Below are positions 46,165 through 59,246 of a DNA stretch of 64,000 nucleotides, piece after piece. The stretch is from contig NZ_JAJEWP010000006.1 in NCBI RefSeq assembly GCF_020687825.1, positions 207,343 to 271,342 of the forward strand, written 5' to 3'. Position numbers and translations under genes: made by a program. Each line of letters starts with the position of its first letter. Within the stretch, counting starts at the first letter, position 1. The notes beneath the pieces are model-generated. The model made no database searches. It saw nothing but the letters and a program-made list of their open reading frames with translations, and was not told where the DNA came from. Origin of the DNA: Fluctibacter halophilus (GTDB lineage: Bacteria > Pseudomonadota > Gammaproteobacteria > Enterobacterales > Alteromonadaceae).

Positions 46165-46704
46165 ATGAATACTCCTCCCCTGATGCAGGCCAACATCGAC
46201 GATAAAGTCAAACAATACTGGCTGGTGCTGACCCTGATCATCTGCTTTTGTGGCGTTGTGACCATCCTGGCCCTGCCCGTTATCATCCCGCTGGTCATGT
46301 TTGCCTCCAACAAATACCTGGCGGCGCTGAGCGTCACTCTGCACGAGCGCAAATTGTCGGTCAAAAAAGGTGTGTTCGTGAAAGTGGAGAAGTCGGTACC
46401 ACTGGAAAAGATCACCGACATCAGCATGATCCAGGGCCCATTGATGCGCCTGTTTGGCCTTTACCGCCTCAATTTCGAAACCGCCGGACAATCCGGTGAA
46501 GGGGCATTGGTGACGGTGATTGGCATCATTGATGCCGAAGGGTTTCGCGAGCGGGTACTGGCCCAGAAAGATGCGATTGCCGGGGTGGTAAAAAGTGATG
46601 TGCCCAAACCCCAGATCGATGACCCGATACTGGCCAGTGTGCAATCCATCGAAACCATGTTGCGTGAGCTGATCGAGCAGCAGCGGTCATCCAACAAGGG
46701 CTAG
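46165..46704 (+). CDS. Membrane PH-domain (bPH2) protein
   Basis: A 179-aa protein with two adjacent helices (about 17-52, LVLTLIICFCGVVTILALPVIIPLVMF) followed by a bacterial pleckstrin-homology domain (about 60-140, LSVTLHERKLSVKKGVFVKVEKSVPLEKITDISMIQG). PF03703-type proteins sit in the inner membrane; their ligands are unknown. ATG 46165 has AAGGA nine bases upstream and gives the normal topology; the longer frame does not. An inverted repeat at 46716 ends the unit. Confidence 0.85.
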   Translation: MNTPPLMQANIDDKVKQYWLVLTLIICFCGVVTILALPVIIPLVMFASNKYLAALSVTLHERKLSVKKGVFVKVEKSVPLEKITDISMIQGPLMRLFGLYRLNFETAGQSGEGALVTVIGIIDAEGFRERVLAQKDAIAGVVKSDVPKPQIDDPILASVQSIETMLRELIEQQRSSNKG

Positions 46705-46715
46705 ATCGCCAGACA

Positions 46716-46743
46716 CAAAAAAAGGCCAGCAAATGCTGGCCTT
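46716..46743. terminator. Terminator between PH-domain gene and HU gene
   Basis: AAGGCCAGCA-AA-TGCTGGCCTT with an A-run on its left end gives a perfect rho-independent terminator for the minus-strand HU gene (T-run seven long) and may also stop plus-strand transcripts. Confidence 0.9.
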
Positions 46744-46764
46744 AGCGTATTCGAAAAATCGCGC

Positions 46765-47037
46765 TTAGTTAACAGCGTCTTTCAGCTGCTTACCTGCGGA
46801 GAAAGAAGGCACTTTGCTGGCAGCGATTTGGATAACTGCGCCAGTTTGAGGATTGCGGCCTTGACGAGCAGCACGCTCAGAGATTTTGAAAGTACCGAAA
46901 CCGACGAGAGCGACAGACTCGCCAGCAGCCAGTTGCAGCGTGATTTGAGCGGTGATTGCATCCAGTGCTTTGCCCGCATCGGCTTTGCTCAAGTCCGCTT
47001 TTTCTGCAATGGCATCGATCAGTTGAGATTTGTTCAT
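46765..47037 (-). CDS. hup: DNA-binding protein HU
   Basis: A 90-aa nucleoid protein. [22 protein letters not shown] at the start, [21 protein letters not shown] (the DNA-intercalating arm with the conserved Pro) and a lysine-poor end [20 protein letters not shown] are standard HU features. ATG 47037 is used; an upstream in-frame extension has no family match. The alpha/beta subunit type is not certain (hupA or hupB). Confidence 0.95.
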   Translation of the reverse strand: MNKSQLIDAIAEKADLSKADAGKALDAITAQITLQLAAGESVALVGFGTFKISERAARQGRNPQTGAVIQIAASKVPSFSAGKQLKDAVN

Positions 47038-47204
47038 TGTTATTCCTTGTTGCTTAAGGTGGCTGGTAAAAATGCGTAAAGCAAACCCAAGACTACTGGC
47101 AGAAGGCACGGCAGGCAAGGCCTAGATAGCAATTTGCAGGTATTCTTTGCTGTATTTAGGTATATGAGCGGGCTTTTTCCCCGATTTGGTGCAAAAAATC
47201 GCCG

Positions 47205-48275
47205 CTATCCCTGCGCCACATCGGCCAGGCCTTTGACCAGCACGACCTGATTGCGACCCCCCTGTTTCGCCGCATACAAGGCTTCATCGGCATTGGACAA
47301 TACCTGACTGACCGTATCACCCAGGCGAAAGCTACCCACCCCGATGCTGACCGTCACACAACCTACCCCTTCAATATCAAGGCGCTCGACACTGGCGCGG
47401 ATCCGATCCGCCATCACATGCACCTGCGCCAGGGTCGATTGATGAATGATGACCAGAAACTCCTCACCACCCCAACGACCGATGATGTCCTCGGGTCGCA
47501 CTGATGCTTTCATGGCCTGAGCCACCCTTTGCAACACCTCGTCGCCTATAACGTGACCGTGGGTATCATTGATCGGCTTGAAATGGTCCACATCGATGAT
47601 CAGCAAAAACGCCTCATCATCCACCAGCAAGGTGTCCTCCATTGCCTTTTGCAGCGCCCGACGACTGGCCAGTCCGGTCAGACCGTCAACATTGGCGGCC
47701 TTTTCCATTTGCCGGGCACGGACTTCGGTGGCCAGATGGGTTTGCCGAATGCGCACCACCGCAAACATACAAAAAATGTACACGCCGTGGGCCAGTACCA
47801 TGTTCAACAGCAGCACCCGGATCTGGGGTTCAGTGATCACCACCCAGGGTGTGTAGGTGATGGCCATCAGCATGATCAACACCAGGTAGATAAACAGGGC
47901 ACTGACAATGGCCGCTTTTTGGGTCAGAAACAGGAATGCCACGATGTAGATGATCGGCATCCACTGCAGCGTTGAAGCAAGGGGGTAAATCGAGTGCCAG
48001 TTGAGGGCTTCAACAAAGCTCAGGATCGCCAGGGCGACCAGGTACAGCGTGAGGTAGTAAAACAGAATGACTTTGGCCAGCTCGGTACGGCTGGCCAGGC
48101 GGCTGAGGAAATAACACCCCAGGGTCACCACCACGGTCACCCCGTACCCCACGGTGTCGTAATAGGCCAGCAGGTTCGCCGTTTGTTCGACAAACCAGAT
48201 AGTGACCACCACCAGCGAGCCAATCAACAGTACTCGTTGGAACAGCTTGTCCTGATCCGAATGGGGCACGCGCAA
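47205..48275 (-). CDS. Membrane-bound diguanylate cyclase (GGDEF)
   Basis: A 356-aa inner-membrane enzyme making cyclic-di-GMP. About six helices (20-185) precede a GGDEF domain (about 195-350) with active-site GRWGGEEFLV and an intact inhibitory I-site RPED five residues upstream. TGLASRRALQKAME and YAAKQGGRN are family-typical. No EAL domain. The start is uncertain: TTG 48275 or GTG 48269; no ATG exists nearby. It is monocistronic. Confidence 0.92.
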   Translation of the reverse strand: MRVPHSDQDKLFQRVLLIGSLVVVTIWFVEQTANLLAYYDTVGYGVTVVVTLGCYFLSRLASRTELAKVILFYYLTLYLVALAILSFVEALNWHSIYPLASTLQWMPIIYIVAFLFLTQKAAIVSALFIYLVLIMLMAITYTPWVVITEPQIRVLLLNMVLAHGVYIFCMFAVVRIRQTHLATEVRARQMEKAANVDGLTGLASRRALQKAMEDTLLVDDEAFLLIIDVDHFKPINDTHGHVIGDEVLQRVAQAMKASVRPEDIIGRWGGEEFLVIIHQSTLAQVHVMADRIRASVERLDIEGVGCVTVSIGVGSFRLGDTVSQVLSNADEALYAAKQGGRNQVVLVKGLADVAQG

Positions 48276-48350
48276 AAATCACCAGAGACCGACCATTCAT
48301 CTAGTGTAGTTCAGATGATGTGACTCGTCGGGCACATTGCACCGGACAAT

Positions 48351-48375
48351 AAAAAAAGGGGCCCAAGGCCCCTTT
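48351..48375 (-). terminator. Terminator of pepQ
   Basis: GGGGCC-CAA-GGCCCC flanked by a seven-A tract (T-run on minus strand) just after the pepQ stop at 48381. Confidence 0.9.
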
Positions 48376-48380
48376 CTGTG

Positions 48381-49721
<1,341 letters not shown>

Positions 49722-49782
49722 CTAACAATGCCGCTACACTATCACAGCCTTGCAGGGCGCCTCAATCCACGCGCGACGAGGG

Positions 49783-51729
49783 CTATTGCAACAACGTTGA
49801 GTTGATTTGCATCGCCGCGATGTTTTCAAACAGGTTGTCGGTATTGCCAAGCTGATGGGCGTAGATCTGTTTGTACGCCAGTACCGCTTTGACGTAGTTG
49901 CGGGTTTCTTTGTAGGGAATGGTTTCAATCCATACATCCACCGGCACACTGCCTTGTGCCGGGATCCAGTCTTTCACCCGCCGCCAGCCGGCGTTGTAGG
50001 ATGCGGTGGCCAGGATAGGGTTATCGGCCATTTTGTCCAGCAAATAACGGAGGTACTGGGTGCCGAAACGGGCATTCTGCTCTGGATCATACAGGGTGTT
50101 AGTGCTGACTTTCTTTTTCGCCAGATAGCGTGCCGTACCGGGCATCAACTGCATCAGCCCTCGCGCACCGGCACCGGAATAGGCATCGGCCATGAACGAG
50201 CTTTCCCGCCGCGCAATGGCAAACGCCCAGGCCGGATCGATGTTCTGCTGGCGGGCACTGGTCATCAACTGATCGCTGTAGGCCATCGGGAAGCGGCGCT
50301 TCACGTCGTCCATGTAGCCTGCTCTGGACAGGGTAAAGATGGTCTGATCGTGCCAGCCCCACGAATCAGCCAGCACCGCCGCCATCAGCAATTCACGCTC
50401 TTCGAGGCGATCCCGAAGGGCATACCACTCGCGCCGGGCACTGACGTAACGCCCCAGTTGCAGGAACTCGTAGGCACGGCGTACCGCCGGACGGTTGGCC
50501 ATATCGGACAGATCGGCGGCGCTGAATTGCAGCGGACGGTCAACAAACTTGGGCGCCTGGGCCAGCTTGCCGCTGGCCAGAAAGCCGTAGTAGTGACGCT
50601 TGTCCGCCAGCGAGGCCAATTCAATCTGCGCCTGCTGGGGTGCATCCAGCTCTTCGTAGGCACGGGCACGCCAATACTGATAGGCATAGTCCGGTGGCAG
50701 TTGCTCGTCCGCCATGTCGATCACGTCCATGGCATGCTGCCAGTCCTGCTGGCGGAGCACGTACGCCAGGTGCCAGCGAAACAGCTCTTCGTTCTGCACA
50801 TGATCATTGGCACGTTCCAGCCACACTTCGGCTTCCGGATGATTCTTGCTGGCCAGTGAAATGGCAAAACGTTCGGCAATGCGTGCCATTTGCTCACCGT
50901 TAAAGCGGAAACGTTTGACGGCATTTTCATAACTGGACAGGGCCAGCTCCCGATCCCGCCAGATCAGACGCGACAACCCGTAGGCCAGAATATCGGCTTC
51001 TTTTTCACTGAAGGTGCCGGGGAACTGCGACAAGCGGCTGACAAAGGATGGCGCGCGTCGGGTCTTCAACCACAAATCGGCCAGATAGCGTTGATTCGCG
51101 GGCAACAGGGTTTTCAAATAGGGAATAAGGGTGTGTTTGCCACCATCGGCGGCCATGGTCAGGCGCTGCCAGACATGCTCGGTGGTGCGCAATCCGGCCT
51201 GCTGCCAGACCTTAAACGGCCGGTCACATTCTTTGGGTTGGGATTTGCCCACCAGCCAGAAATCTTCCACCTCTTTCATGGTGGCGGGCTTCTGGCCGTC
51301 ACGGCGGACCCGGTAATCCAGCGCAATACAGGCCAGCCGATCATCGCCGATGTCACGGTAATAATGCAGAAACAGGGCCTGCTGATCTTTTTGCGCCAGG
51401 TACGTCAGCCAGCGTTTGCGCAGCGGCTCATCCAGCGGCGTGTCGGCATAGGCATCCAGAAACCGGTCAATCTTGTCCCGGTTGGACAGGTACGGAAAGG
51501 CCATCAGGGTTTTCAGCTCGATGTACGGCCACAACGGGTAGCCTTTTAGCTGTTTTTCGAGGTATTGGTAGTCCCAGCTTTTGGGGTTGGTGGCCACGTG
51601 TTCGGCCTTCTCGAACATCTTGCGCTGATGGATCAGGGTGTTCTCATCGGCAATGGGTGTCTGCCCACGGGCCAAGGACGTGGTGACAAGGAACACAAAC
51701 AGAACTGATACGAACGCTGCTTTTGACAA
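49783..51729 (-). CDS. slt: Soluble lytic murein transglycosylase Slt
   Basis: A periplasmic exolytic transglycosylase (648 aa, like Slt70). Signal peptide about 1-23, a long alpha-helical superhelix (about 25-480) with many TPR-like helices, and a C-terminal lysozyme-like domain with catalytic Glu in FAIARRESSFMADAYSGAGARGLMQLMPGTA and the later NPILATASYNAGWRRVKDW. Start is a TTG at 51729, with GGGGGAG about 12 bases upstream; it gives a good signal peptide. A 230-base spacer separates it from the divergent fadBA. Confidence 0.94.
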   Translation of the reverse strand: MSKAAFVSVLFVFLVTTSLARGQTPIADENTLIHQRKMFEKAEHVATNPKSWDYQYLEKQLKGYPLWPYIELKTLMAFPYLSNRDKIDRFLDAYADTPLDEPLRKRWLTYLAQKDQQALFLHYYRDIGDDRLACIALDYRVRRDGQKPATMKEVEDFWLVGKSQPKECDRPFKVWQQAGLRTTEHVWQRLTMAADGGKHTLIPYLKTLLPANQRYLADLWLKTRRAPSFVSRLSQFPGTFSEKEADILAYGLSRLIWRDRELALSSYENAVKRFRFNGEQMARIAERFAISLASKNHPEAEVWLERANDHVQNEELFRWHLAYVLRQQDWQHAMDVIDMADEQLPPDYAYQYWRARAYEELDAPQQAQIELASLADKRHYYGFLASGKLAQAPKFVDRPLQFSAADLSDMANRPAVRRAYEFLQLGRYVSARREWYALRDRLEERELLMAAVLADSWGWHDQTIFTLSRAGYMDDVKRRFPMAYSDQLMTSARQQNIDPAWAFAIARRESSFMADAYSGAGARGLMQLMPGTARYLAKKKVSTNTLYDPEQNARFGTQYLRYLLDKMADNPILATASYNAGWRRVKDWIPAQGSVPVDVWIETIPYKETRNYVKAVLAYKQIYAHQLGNTDNLFENIAAMQINSTLLQ

Positions 51730-51854
51730 GGCTTTGCTACTCCCCCGCTACCGGATAAACGATAATGAACTGGCGTTAATATGCAAGCAGGTTATTTGGA
51801 GTATAACAAAATAAAAGGGTTCACTACCCCTTGAATCCTGTACAGTCAGACCTA

Positions 51855-51872
51855 TCTAAACAATTGTTTGAA
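51855..51872 (+). promoter_or_regulatory. PsrA-like operator upstream of fadBA
   Basis: The palindrome AAACAATTGTTT (51858-51869, within TCTAAACAATTGTTTGAA) fits the PsrA box pattern (G/C)AAAC(N)2-4GTTT(G/C). It lies 109 bases before the fadB ATG and 128 bases from the divergent slt start. PsrA-type regulators repress beta-oxidation genes until long-chain acyl-CoA is present. Inference from motif only. Confidence 0.55.
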
Positions 51873-51978
51873 TTTGGGTTGAAAATTCCCCTGGCTTCAA
51901 CAAGAATTTAGCCACCCTACACCGGAGGCCTGTGGCGTCCGGATTTGCCAATCCCGGCATTTGCTTGAGGAGACAATA

Positions 51979-54135
51979 ATGATATTTGAAGGCAAGAGCC
52001 TTTCTGCAACCCTGTTGGAAGAGGGCATTGCTGAGTTGGTGTTTGACGCCCAAGGCTCAGTGAACAAGTTTGACAGACAGACCGTTTCCGAACTCGACCA
52101 GGTGACCGAAGCACTGAAAAATACCGCCGGCGTGAAGGCCGTAGTAGTGCGTTCTGCAAAATCCACCTTTATCGTGGGCGCCGACATCACCGAGTTTACC
52201 GGCCTGTTCAGCTTATCCGATGAAGAAGTACTGGCCTGGGTTAAACAGACCTCTCAGGTGTTTGACCGTTTCGAAGACTTACCTTTCCCCACCGTCGCGG
52301 CTGTAAATGGCTTTGCACTGGGTGGCGGCTGTGAAATGACCCTGGCCTGTGACTTGCGGGTTGCCGACACCACCGCCAGCATCGGCCTGCCGGAAGTCAA
52401 ACTGGGCCTGATGCCCGGCTTTGGCGGTACCGTGCGTCTGCCACGCATCATCGGTTCCGACAACGCGCTGGAGTGGATGACCACCGGCCGCGATCGCAAA
52501 GCCGACAAAGCCCTGGCCGAAGGAGCAGTGGACGCCGTGGTTGCTCCTGAAGCGCTGCGTGACGCCGCCATCGCCATGGCCAAAGACGCTGCTGCCGGCA
52601 ACCTTGACTGGCAGAACCGCCGCGCCGCCAAACTGGCGCCATTGTCACTGAACGCCAACGAAGCCACCATGAGCTTCTCCACCGCCAAAGCGATGGTGGC
52701 TGCCCAGGCGGGTAAACACTACCCGGCCCCTCACATGATGGTGGACACCGTGGCCAAGGCTGCCGGTCTTGATCGTGACGGTGCACTGGCGCTGGAAAAC
52801 CAGGGCTTCGTGACCCTGGCCAAAACCGATGCTGCCAAAGCACAGATTGGCATTTTCCTGGCCGATCAGCTGGTCAAAGGCAAAGGCAAAAAAGCCGCCA
52901 AAGCCGCGACCAAAGCGGTTGAGCAGGTTGCCGTACTGGGCGCGGGTATCATGGGTGGCGGTATCGCCTACCAGGCTGCCAGCAAAGGTATGCCGGTGGT
53001 GATGAAAGACATCGCCCAGCCTGCGTTGGATTTGGGCCTGAACGAAGCGGCTAAAATCCTTGGCAAAGGCATGCAAAAAGGCAAGGTTGACGCCACCAAG
53101 ATGGCCAAGACCCTGAACAACATCGTGCCGACCCTCGAATACAGCACCATGAAAAATGCTGACATGGTCATCGAAGCCGTGGTGGAAAACCCCAAGGTCA
53201 AAGGCATCGTACTGAAAGAAACCGAGCAAACCGTGGCCGACGACGCCATCATCTGCTCCAACACCTCGACCATTTCCATCAATCAACTGGCCGAGAACCT
53301 CGATAAGCCCGAGCGTTTCTGTGGTATGCACTTCTTCAACCCGGTGCACCGTATGCCGCTGGTGGAAATCATCCGTGGTGAGAAAACCTCCGATGACACC
53401 ATCGCTGCGGTGGTTGCCGCGACGCTGAAAATGGGCAAAACCCCGATTGTGGTTAACGATTGCCCCGGCTTTTTGGTCAACCGCGTGTTGTTCCCTTACT
53501 TCGCTGGCTTCAGCAAGCTGGTGCTGGATGGCGCCGACTTCGCTGCGGTCGACAAAGTGATGGAAAAACAATTTGGCTGGCCGATGGGTCCTGCTTACCT
53601 GCTTGACGTGGTGGGCATGGACACTGCCGATCACGCCTCCGGTGTGATGGCTGATGGCATCCCAGAGCGGATGCAGAAAATTGACAACGATCCGGTCACC
53701 TGCCTGTACAAGGCCGAGCGTTTGGGTCAGAAGAACGGCAAAGGTTTCTACGATTTCGGCACCGACAAGCGCGGCCGTCCGACCAAGAACCCCAGCGATG
53801 ATGCCTACGCGTTGTTTGCGCCCCATTGTGCCGACAAACGTGACTTCGACAGCGAAGAGATCATTGCCCGCTTGATGATCCCAATGGCCAACGAAGCCAT
53901 TCGCTGCCTGGAAGAAGGCATCGTCGGCAGCGCCGCCGAAGCCGATATGGCACTGCTGTACGGTCTGGGCTTCCCGCCGTTCCGCGGTGGTATCTTCCGT
54001 TACATTGAAACCATGGGTCTGGCGAACTTTGTGGCACTGGCCGACAAGTACGCCGATTTGGGTCCGATTTACCAGCTGTCTGACGGCGTCCGCGAGATGG
54101 CCGCTGCCGGTAAATCGTATTTTGACCAAGCCTAA
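51979..54135 (+). CDS. fadB: Fatty-acid oxidation complex alpha subunit FadB
   Basis: Multifunctional beta-oxidation enzyme, 718 aa: enoyl-CoA hydratase/isomerase (about 1-190; [16 protein letters not shown] and [15 protein letters not shown] carry the two catalytic Glu) and 3-hydroxyacyl-CoA dehydrogenase (about 310-715; NAD motif [18 protein letters not shown], catalytic His in [16 protein letters not shown]). ATG 51979 has GAGGAGA upstream and matches E. coli FadB; a TTG at 51961 is less likely. fadA follows 21 bases later, giving the normal fadBA operon. Confidence 0.96.
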   Translation: MIFEGKSLSATLLEEGIAELVFDAQGSVNKFDRQTVSELDQVTEALKNTAGVKAVVVRSAKSTFIVGADITEFTGLFSLSDEEVLAWVKQTSQVFDRFEDLPFPTVAAVNGFALGGGCEMTLACDLRVADTTASIGLPEVKLGLMPGFGGTVRLPRIIGSDNALEWMTTGRDRKADKALAEGAVDAVVAPEALRDAAIAMAKDAAAGNLDWQNRRAAKLAPLSLNANEATMSFSTAKAMVAAQAGKHYPAPHMMVDTVAKAAGLDRDGALALENQGFVTLAKTDAAKAQIGIFLADQLVKGKGKKAAKAATKAVEQVAVLGAGIMGGGIAYQAASKGMPVVMKDIAQPALDLGLNEAAKILGKGMQKGKVDATKMAKTLNNIVPTLEYSTMKNADMVIEAVVENPKVKGIVLKETEQTVADDAIICSNTSTISINQLAENLDKPERFCGMHFFNPVHRMPLVEIIRGEKTSDDTIAAVVAATLKMGKTPIVVNDCPGFLVNRVLFPYFAGFSKLVLDGADFAAVDKVMEKQFGWPMGPAYLLDVVGMDTADHASGVMADGIPERMQKIDNDPVTCLYKAERLGQKNGKGFYDFGTDKRGRPTKNPSDDAYALFAPHCADKRDFDSEEIIARLMIPMANEAIRCLEEGIVGSAAEADMALLYGLGFPPFRGGIFRYIETMGLANFVALADKYADLGPIYQLSDGVREMAAAGKSYFDQA

Positions 54136-55320
<1,185 letters not shown>

Positions 55321-55340
55321 CCCTCGCTGATTAAGTGTTC

Positions 55341-55374
55341 AAAAAGCCGATGACCTGTTCATCGGCTTTTTTTG
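55341..55374 (+). terminator. Terminator of fadBA
   Basis: AAAAAGCCGATGA-CCTGT-TCATCGGCTTTTTTT, a strong stem with a T-run, 20 bases after the fadA stop. Confidence 0.92.
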
Positions 55375-55513
55375 CCCGTCAACAAAGGCCTGTAACAGGT
55401 CCACACACTTTTCCCCTGGTGCAACATAGCTTCTCTGCCTTATCCCCTGTAGCATGCGCCCTTCTCGGTCTGGTCGCGGCCAGCCAACCATTTGTGCGTT
55501 AAAGGAATAGACC

Positions 55514-56902
55514 ATGATAAAAAGGGTTACACGCTCGCTCTGCGCTTGTGTTTTATCACTAACGACCGTTGTTTACGGCTCGGCCCAGGCCGACCCCATC
55601 GCCGACCTGCAACAGACACTCACTGCGGCGCAAATGCGCCAGGACATCGACGCCTGGCACCAGTGGCTGCACGACACCCATCCGGATCCCAGTATTCGCA
55701 TCGCGGACATGGACATGTTCAAACAACGCCTTGCCGGCATTGAAAACAGCTTCGATGGGCCGCAAACCACGCTGCAGTTTCTGGATGGGATCACGCCGTT
55801 AAACAGCCTGTTCAATGACGGTCACATGAGCCTGATGGTGCCCAGTCAGGGCAAGTTGGTGCGCGCATTGATGGACCAAGAAGGCGGATTGTTTCCCTTT
55901 GAAGTGACGGTCAGCGACGGCCAGTTGTTCATTGCCAGTCAGTTGGGCGGCGCGGCCACTGAACACCACGGCAAGCAGCTTAGCCACATCAATGGCGTTG
56001 CCGCCGACAGCATCTACACCACCCTGATGGCGCGGGTCTATGGTGATACTGTCCGCCATCGCGAAGCCATCCTGGCGCAAAAATTTGCCCACTATTACTG
56101 GCTGTTCATCGCCCAGACCAACACCTTTGATGTGCAGTTTCAGGACGGCAACACAACCACCTTTGAAGGCTTGTCCACGCTGCCTGTGGCGCTGCAAAAC
56201 GAAGGGTTTGACGAGCTATTCACCTTTGAGGTCCTGGATGACCACCAGGCACTGCTGACCATCAACCTGTTCTGGTGGGAGGACAAAGACCGTTTCTACG
56301 CGTTTACCGAATCGGTGTTCAAACAACTCAAACAGCAGGGCATTGAGCATCTGATCATCGATGTACGGCAGAATCCGGGCGGTGACGACGACACCTGGAA
56401 ACAGGGGATCCTGACCTACATTGCGGATAAGCCCTATCGACACACCAGCCGCTACACCAAAAAAATCATCGCCAAGTACATGGATGAGGGTGAGGTGTTA
56501 GGCGACGTGGTCAGCGAAGACTACGACGCATTCGACACCCCGCAACCCGACCATCCGCTGCACTTTGACGGCGATGTCACGGTGGTTATCGGCGCGCTGA
56601 CCTATTCGTCGGCGCTGGTGTTTGCCAACACGGTGCAGGATTTCGGGTTTGCCCAAATTGCCGGTGAACCGTCTGGCGGCTACTCCTGGCAGACCGGCGG
56701 GATCCAGTTCTTCACCTTGCCCAACTCCGGTCTCAAAGCGGTTGCACCGCGCTTCTACCTGCACCGCCCCAGTGGCGAAGGCAAAGGCCAACAGGTGATG
56801 CCGGACGTTGAGCTAAGGGATGATCCCCGCACACCGCGCAATCTGATTGAGCAATTGGCCCGCCGCTACAACGACCGCGCTACCACCGCGGTAAGCCCTT
56901 AA
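55514..56902 (+). CDS. Exported S41-family serine peptidase
   Basis: A 462-aa secreted protein with signal peptide about 1-26. It has an S41/CPP catalytic core: LIIDVRQNPGGDDDTW, the nucleophile serine in GALTYSSALVFANTV and GEPSGGYSWQTGG. An N-terminal helical domain (about 35-110) is present, but I see no clear PDZ domain. The usual Lys of the CTP Ser-Lys dyad is not apparent after the Ser, so it may belong to a tricorn/IRBP-like S41 branch. It stands alone between fadBA and the S46 peptidase; both may serve peptide scavenging. Confidence 0.85.
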   Translation: MIKRVTRSLCACVLSLTTVVYGSAQADPIADLQQTLTAAQMRQDIDAWHQWLHDTHPDPSIRIADMDMFKQRLAGIENSFDGPQTTLQFLDGITPLNSLFNDGHMSLMVPSQGKLVRALMDQEGGLFPFEVTVSDGQLFIASQLGGAATEHHGKQLSHINGVAADSIYTTLMARVYGDTVRHREAILAQKFAHYYWLFIAQTNTFDVQFQDGNTTTFEGLSTLPVALQNEGFDELFTFEVLDDHQALLTINLFWWEDKDRFYAFTESVFKQLKQQGIEHLIIDVRQNPGGDDDTWKQGILTYIADKPYRHTSRYTKKIIAKYMDEGEVLGDVVSEDYDAFDTPQPDHPLHFDGDVTVVIGALTYSSALVFANTVQDFGFAQIAGEPSGGYSWQTGGIQFFTLPNSGLKAVAPRFYLHRPSGEGKGQQVMPDVELRDDPRTPRNLIEQLARRYNDRATTAVSP

Positions 56903-57060
56903 ACACCCAAGCAGACAGGGGATACCGGCGCCTGTGCGCCGGAATCTTGCATTCTTCGACCACCAAGGTTAACTGTCGCAAAATAGCTGACCCGGTACAA
57001 AAAATCCCCTACACTCCCAGCGGTTTTATCACCGCATAATAAAAATCGACAGGAGATCCC

Positions 57061-59232
57061 GTGAAGATGTTTAAACCTGCCATTGCACTGCTTACCCTAC
57101 TGTGCAGTGGATTTGCCGCCGCCGATGAAGGCATGTGGCAGCCTCACCAATTAAAAGACCTGGCCCAGACCCTGAGTGACAAAGGCCTCAATCTCGACCC
57201 CGACAAGATGCAAAATCTGGATCAGTTCCCGATGAATGCGATCATCAGCCTTGGTGGCTGTACTGCGTCTTTCGTGTCACCCAAAGGCCTGGCACTGACC
57301 AACCACCACTGTGCTTACGGTTCTATCCAGTACAATTCCACCGAGCAGAACAACCTGCTGGAAAACGGCTTTGTGGCCAAGACCCTGGCGGACGAATTAC
57401 CCGCTGCCCCCGGCAGCCGCATTTACGTGACCGAATCGCTGACCGACGTGACCGACAAAGTCTCCGGCGCAGTGCATTCAGCGCTGCAGGGCGAAGCGTA
57501 TCAACAGGCCATCGAAGCCAACGAAAAGGCCCTGGTCGCGGCGTGTGAAACCTCGCAGGACTATCGCTGTGAAGTGTTCAGTTACCACGGTGGTGCATCG
57601 TATTTTCTGATCAAATTGCTGGCCATCCGTGACGTGCGTCTGGTTTATGCTCCCCCTTCCAGCATCGGTAAATTCGGTGGCGACACCGACAACTGGATGT
57701 GGCCCCGCCACACCGGTGACTGGTCTTACTATCGTGCCTATGTGGGTAAAGACGGCAAGCCTGCCGACTACAGCGAAGATAACGTACCTTACACGCCCAA
57801 AGCGCACCTGAAGGTCAACGCCGGTGGCGTATCGGCAGACGATTTTGTCATGGTGCTGGGCTACCCCGGCCGCACCAACCGCTACCGCACGCCGGTGGAA
57901 GTCAGCAACCAGTTTAACTGGGTGTACCCCACTGCCAAGCGCTACCGTGAAGAATACATTGACGTGATCAAAGCAGTGGCGCCGAAGGGCTCCGATGCGC
58001 GGATCAAATACGAAAGCACCATTGCCGGTCTGGCCAACTATGCGAAAAACTATGGCTCGATGATCACCAGCTACCAGCAGGGTGATATGCAGGCACGCAA
58101 AGCCGAGCTGAACCGTCAGCTGAAAGCCTGGATTGCTGCCGATCCGAAACGTCAGAAAGCCTATGGCGAATCGCTGGATCAGCTCGACCGTCTGGTGGAG
58201 AAAGGCAATGCCATGCAAGCCCGGGATCTGGTCATGGGCTACATGGGCCGCACCGCCATGTGGAATGTCGCCAAAGAGCTGGTGAAGCTGGCCCATGAGC
58301 GCAGCAAACCCGATGCCGAGCGTAATCCGGGCTATCAGGAGCGCGACATGAACCGCTTCAAACAGAAGATGGAACGGGTCAATCGTCGCTTTGATGCCAG
58401 CGTCGACACCGAAGTGCTGGTGCACTTCATTCAGGAATATCTGTCACTGGACAGCAGCCAGCGCGTACCGGCGTTCGATACCTTCTTTGGCCTCAACGAT
58501 GGGTTTGACGAGGCAGCGTTGCGGGAAAAAATCGCCACCATGCACGCCAATACCGAACTGGATGACACCGATACCCGTCTGGCACTGATGAATGCCGATT
58601 TCGCAGCACTGAAAGCCAGCGATGATCCGTTCATCCGCTTTGCCGTCGCCCTGTTCGACCACGATCAGGCCGTTGAAGCCCAGGACAAGGCCCTTGAAGG
58701 CGAGTTACTCAAAGCCCGTCCGGCCTACATGCAGGCATTGATTGCTTACAAACAAAGCCGCAATGAAGCAGTGTATGCCGATGCCAACAGCTCGTTGCGT
58801 ATCACCTACGGCAACGTCAAAGGCTACTCGCCCAAAGACGGCATGATGGCGCTGCCTTTCACGACCCTGGAAGGTCAGCTGGCCAAGTACATCCCCGGCG
58901 ATGAAGAATTTGATTTGCCAGCGTCGGTACGCAGCCACATCCAGGACAAAGACTACGGCCCTTACGCCAACCCTGAGCTGGGTTCGGTGGCCGTTAACTT
59001 CCTGTCCACCGTCGACACCACCGGTGGTAACAGCGGTTCACCAACCCTGAACGGTGATGGCGAGCTGGTCGGCCTGCTGTTTGATGGCGTGTACGAGTCA
59101 GTGATCGGCGACTGGGATTATGATCCTAACCTGAACCGCTCAATCCACGTGTCCACCCCATACATGCTGTGGGTGATGGACAAGATTGACGGTGCACACA
59201 ACCTGCTGGAAGAAATGACCATCGTCGAGTAA
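57061..59232 (+). CDS. S46 family dipeptidyl-peptidase (DPP7/DPP11-like)
   Basis: A 723-aa periplasmic exopeptidase of the S46 family. Signal peptide about 1-21. Trypsin-like catalytic His in ALTNHHCAYGSIQYN, Asp in FGGDTDNWMWPRHTGDW, Ser in TTGGNSGSPTLNGDGELVGLLFDG near the C-terminus; a helical cap domain (about 300-560) lies between the two half-barrels. DPP7 (hydrophobic) and DPP11 (acidic) preference cannot be decided from what I see. GTG 57061 has AGGAG upstream; ATG 57067 is an alternative. Terminator at 59247. Confidence 0.94.
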   Translation: MKMFKPAIALLTLLCSGFAAADEGMWQPHQLKDLAQTLSDKGLNLDPDKMQNLDQFPMNAIISLGGCTASFVSPKGLALTNHHCAYGSIQYNSTEQNNLLENGFVAKTLADELPAAPGSRIYVTESLTDVTDKVSGAVHSALQGEAYQQAIEANEKALVAACETSQDYRCEVFSYHGGASYFLIKLLAIRDVRLVYAPPSSIGKFGGDTDNWMWPRHTGDWSYYRAYVGKDGKPADYSEDNVPYTPKAHLKVNAGGVSADDFVMVLGYPGRTNRYRTPVEVSNQFNWVYPTAKRYREEYIDVIKAVAPKGSDARIKYESTIAGLANYAKNYGSMITSYQQGDMQARKAELNRQLKAWIAADPKRQKAYGESLDQLDRLVEKGNAMQARDLVMGYMGRTAMWNVAKELVKLAHERSKPDAERNPGYQERDMNRFKQKMERVNRRFDASVDTEVLVHFIQEYLSLDSSQRVPAFDTFFGLNDGFDEAALREKIATMHANTELDDTDTRLALMNADFAALKASDDPFIRFAVALFDHDQAVEAQDKALEGELLKARPAYMQALIAYKQSRNEAVYADANSSLRITYGNVKGYSPKDGMMALPFTTLEGQLAKYIPGDEEFDLPASVRSHIQDKDYGPYANPELGSVAVNFLSTVDTTGGNSGSPTLNGDGELVGLLFDGVYESVIGDWDYDPNLNRSIHVSTPYMLWVMDKIDGAHNLLEEMTIVE

Positions 59233-59246
59233 TCAGCGTTGTGTTT

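Noticed and set aside
46765..47118. Longer HU frame starting at 47118
   Set aside because: The extra 27 residues are unlike any HU; ATG 47037 gives the canonical 90-aa protein.
52645..54129. 494-codon minus frame opposite fadB
   Set aside because: Shadow of FadB; rich in His/Gly/Val as expected for antisense of GC-rich coding sequence.
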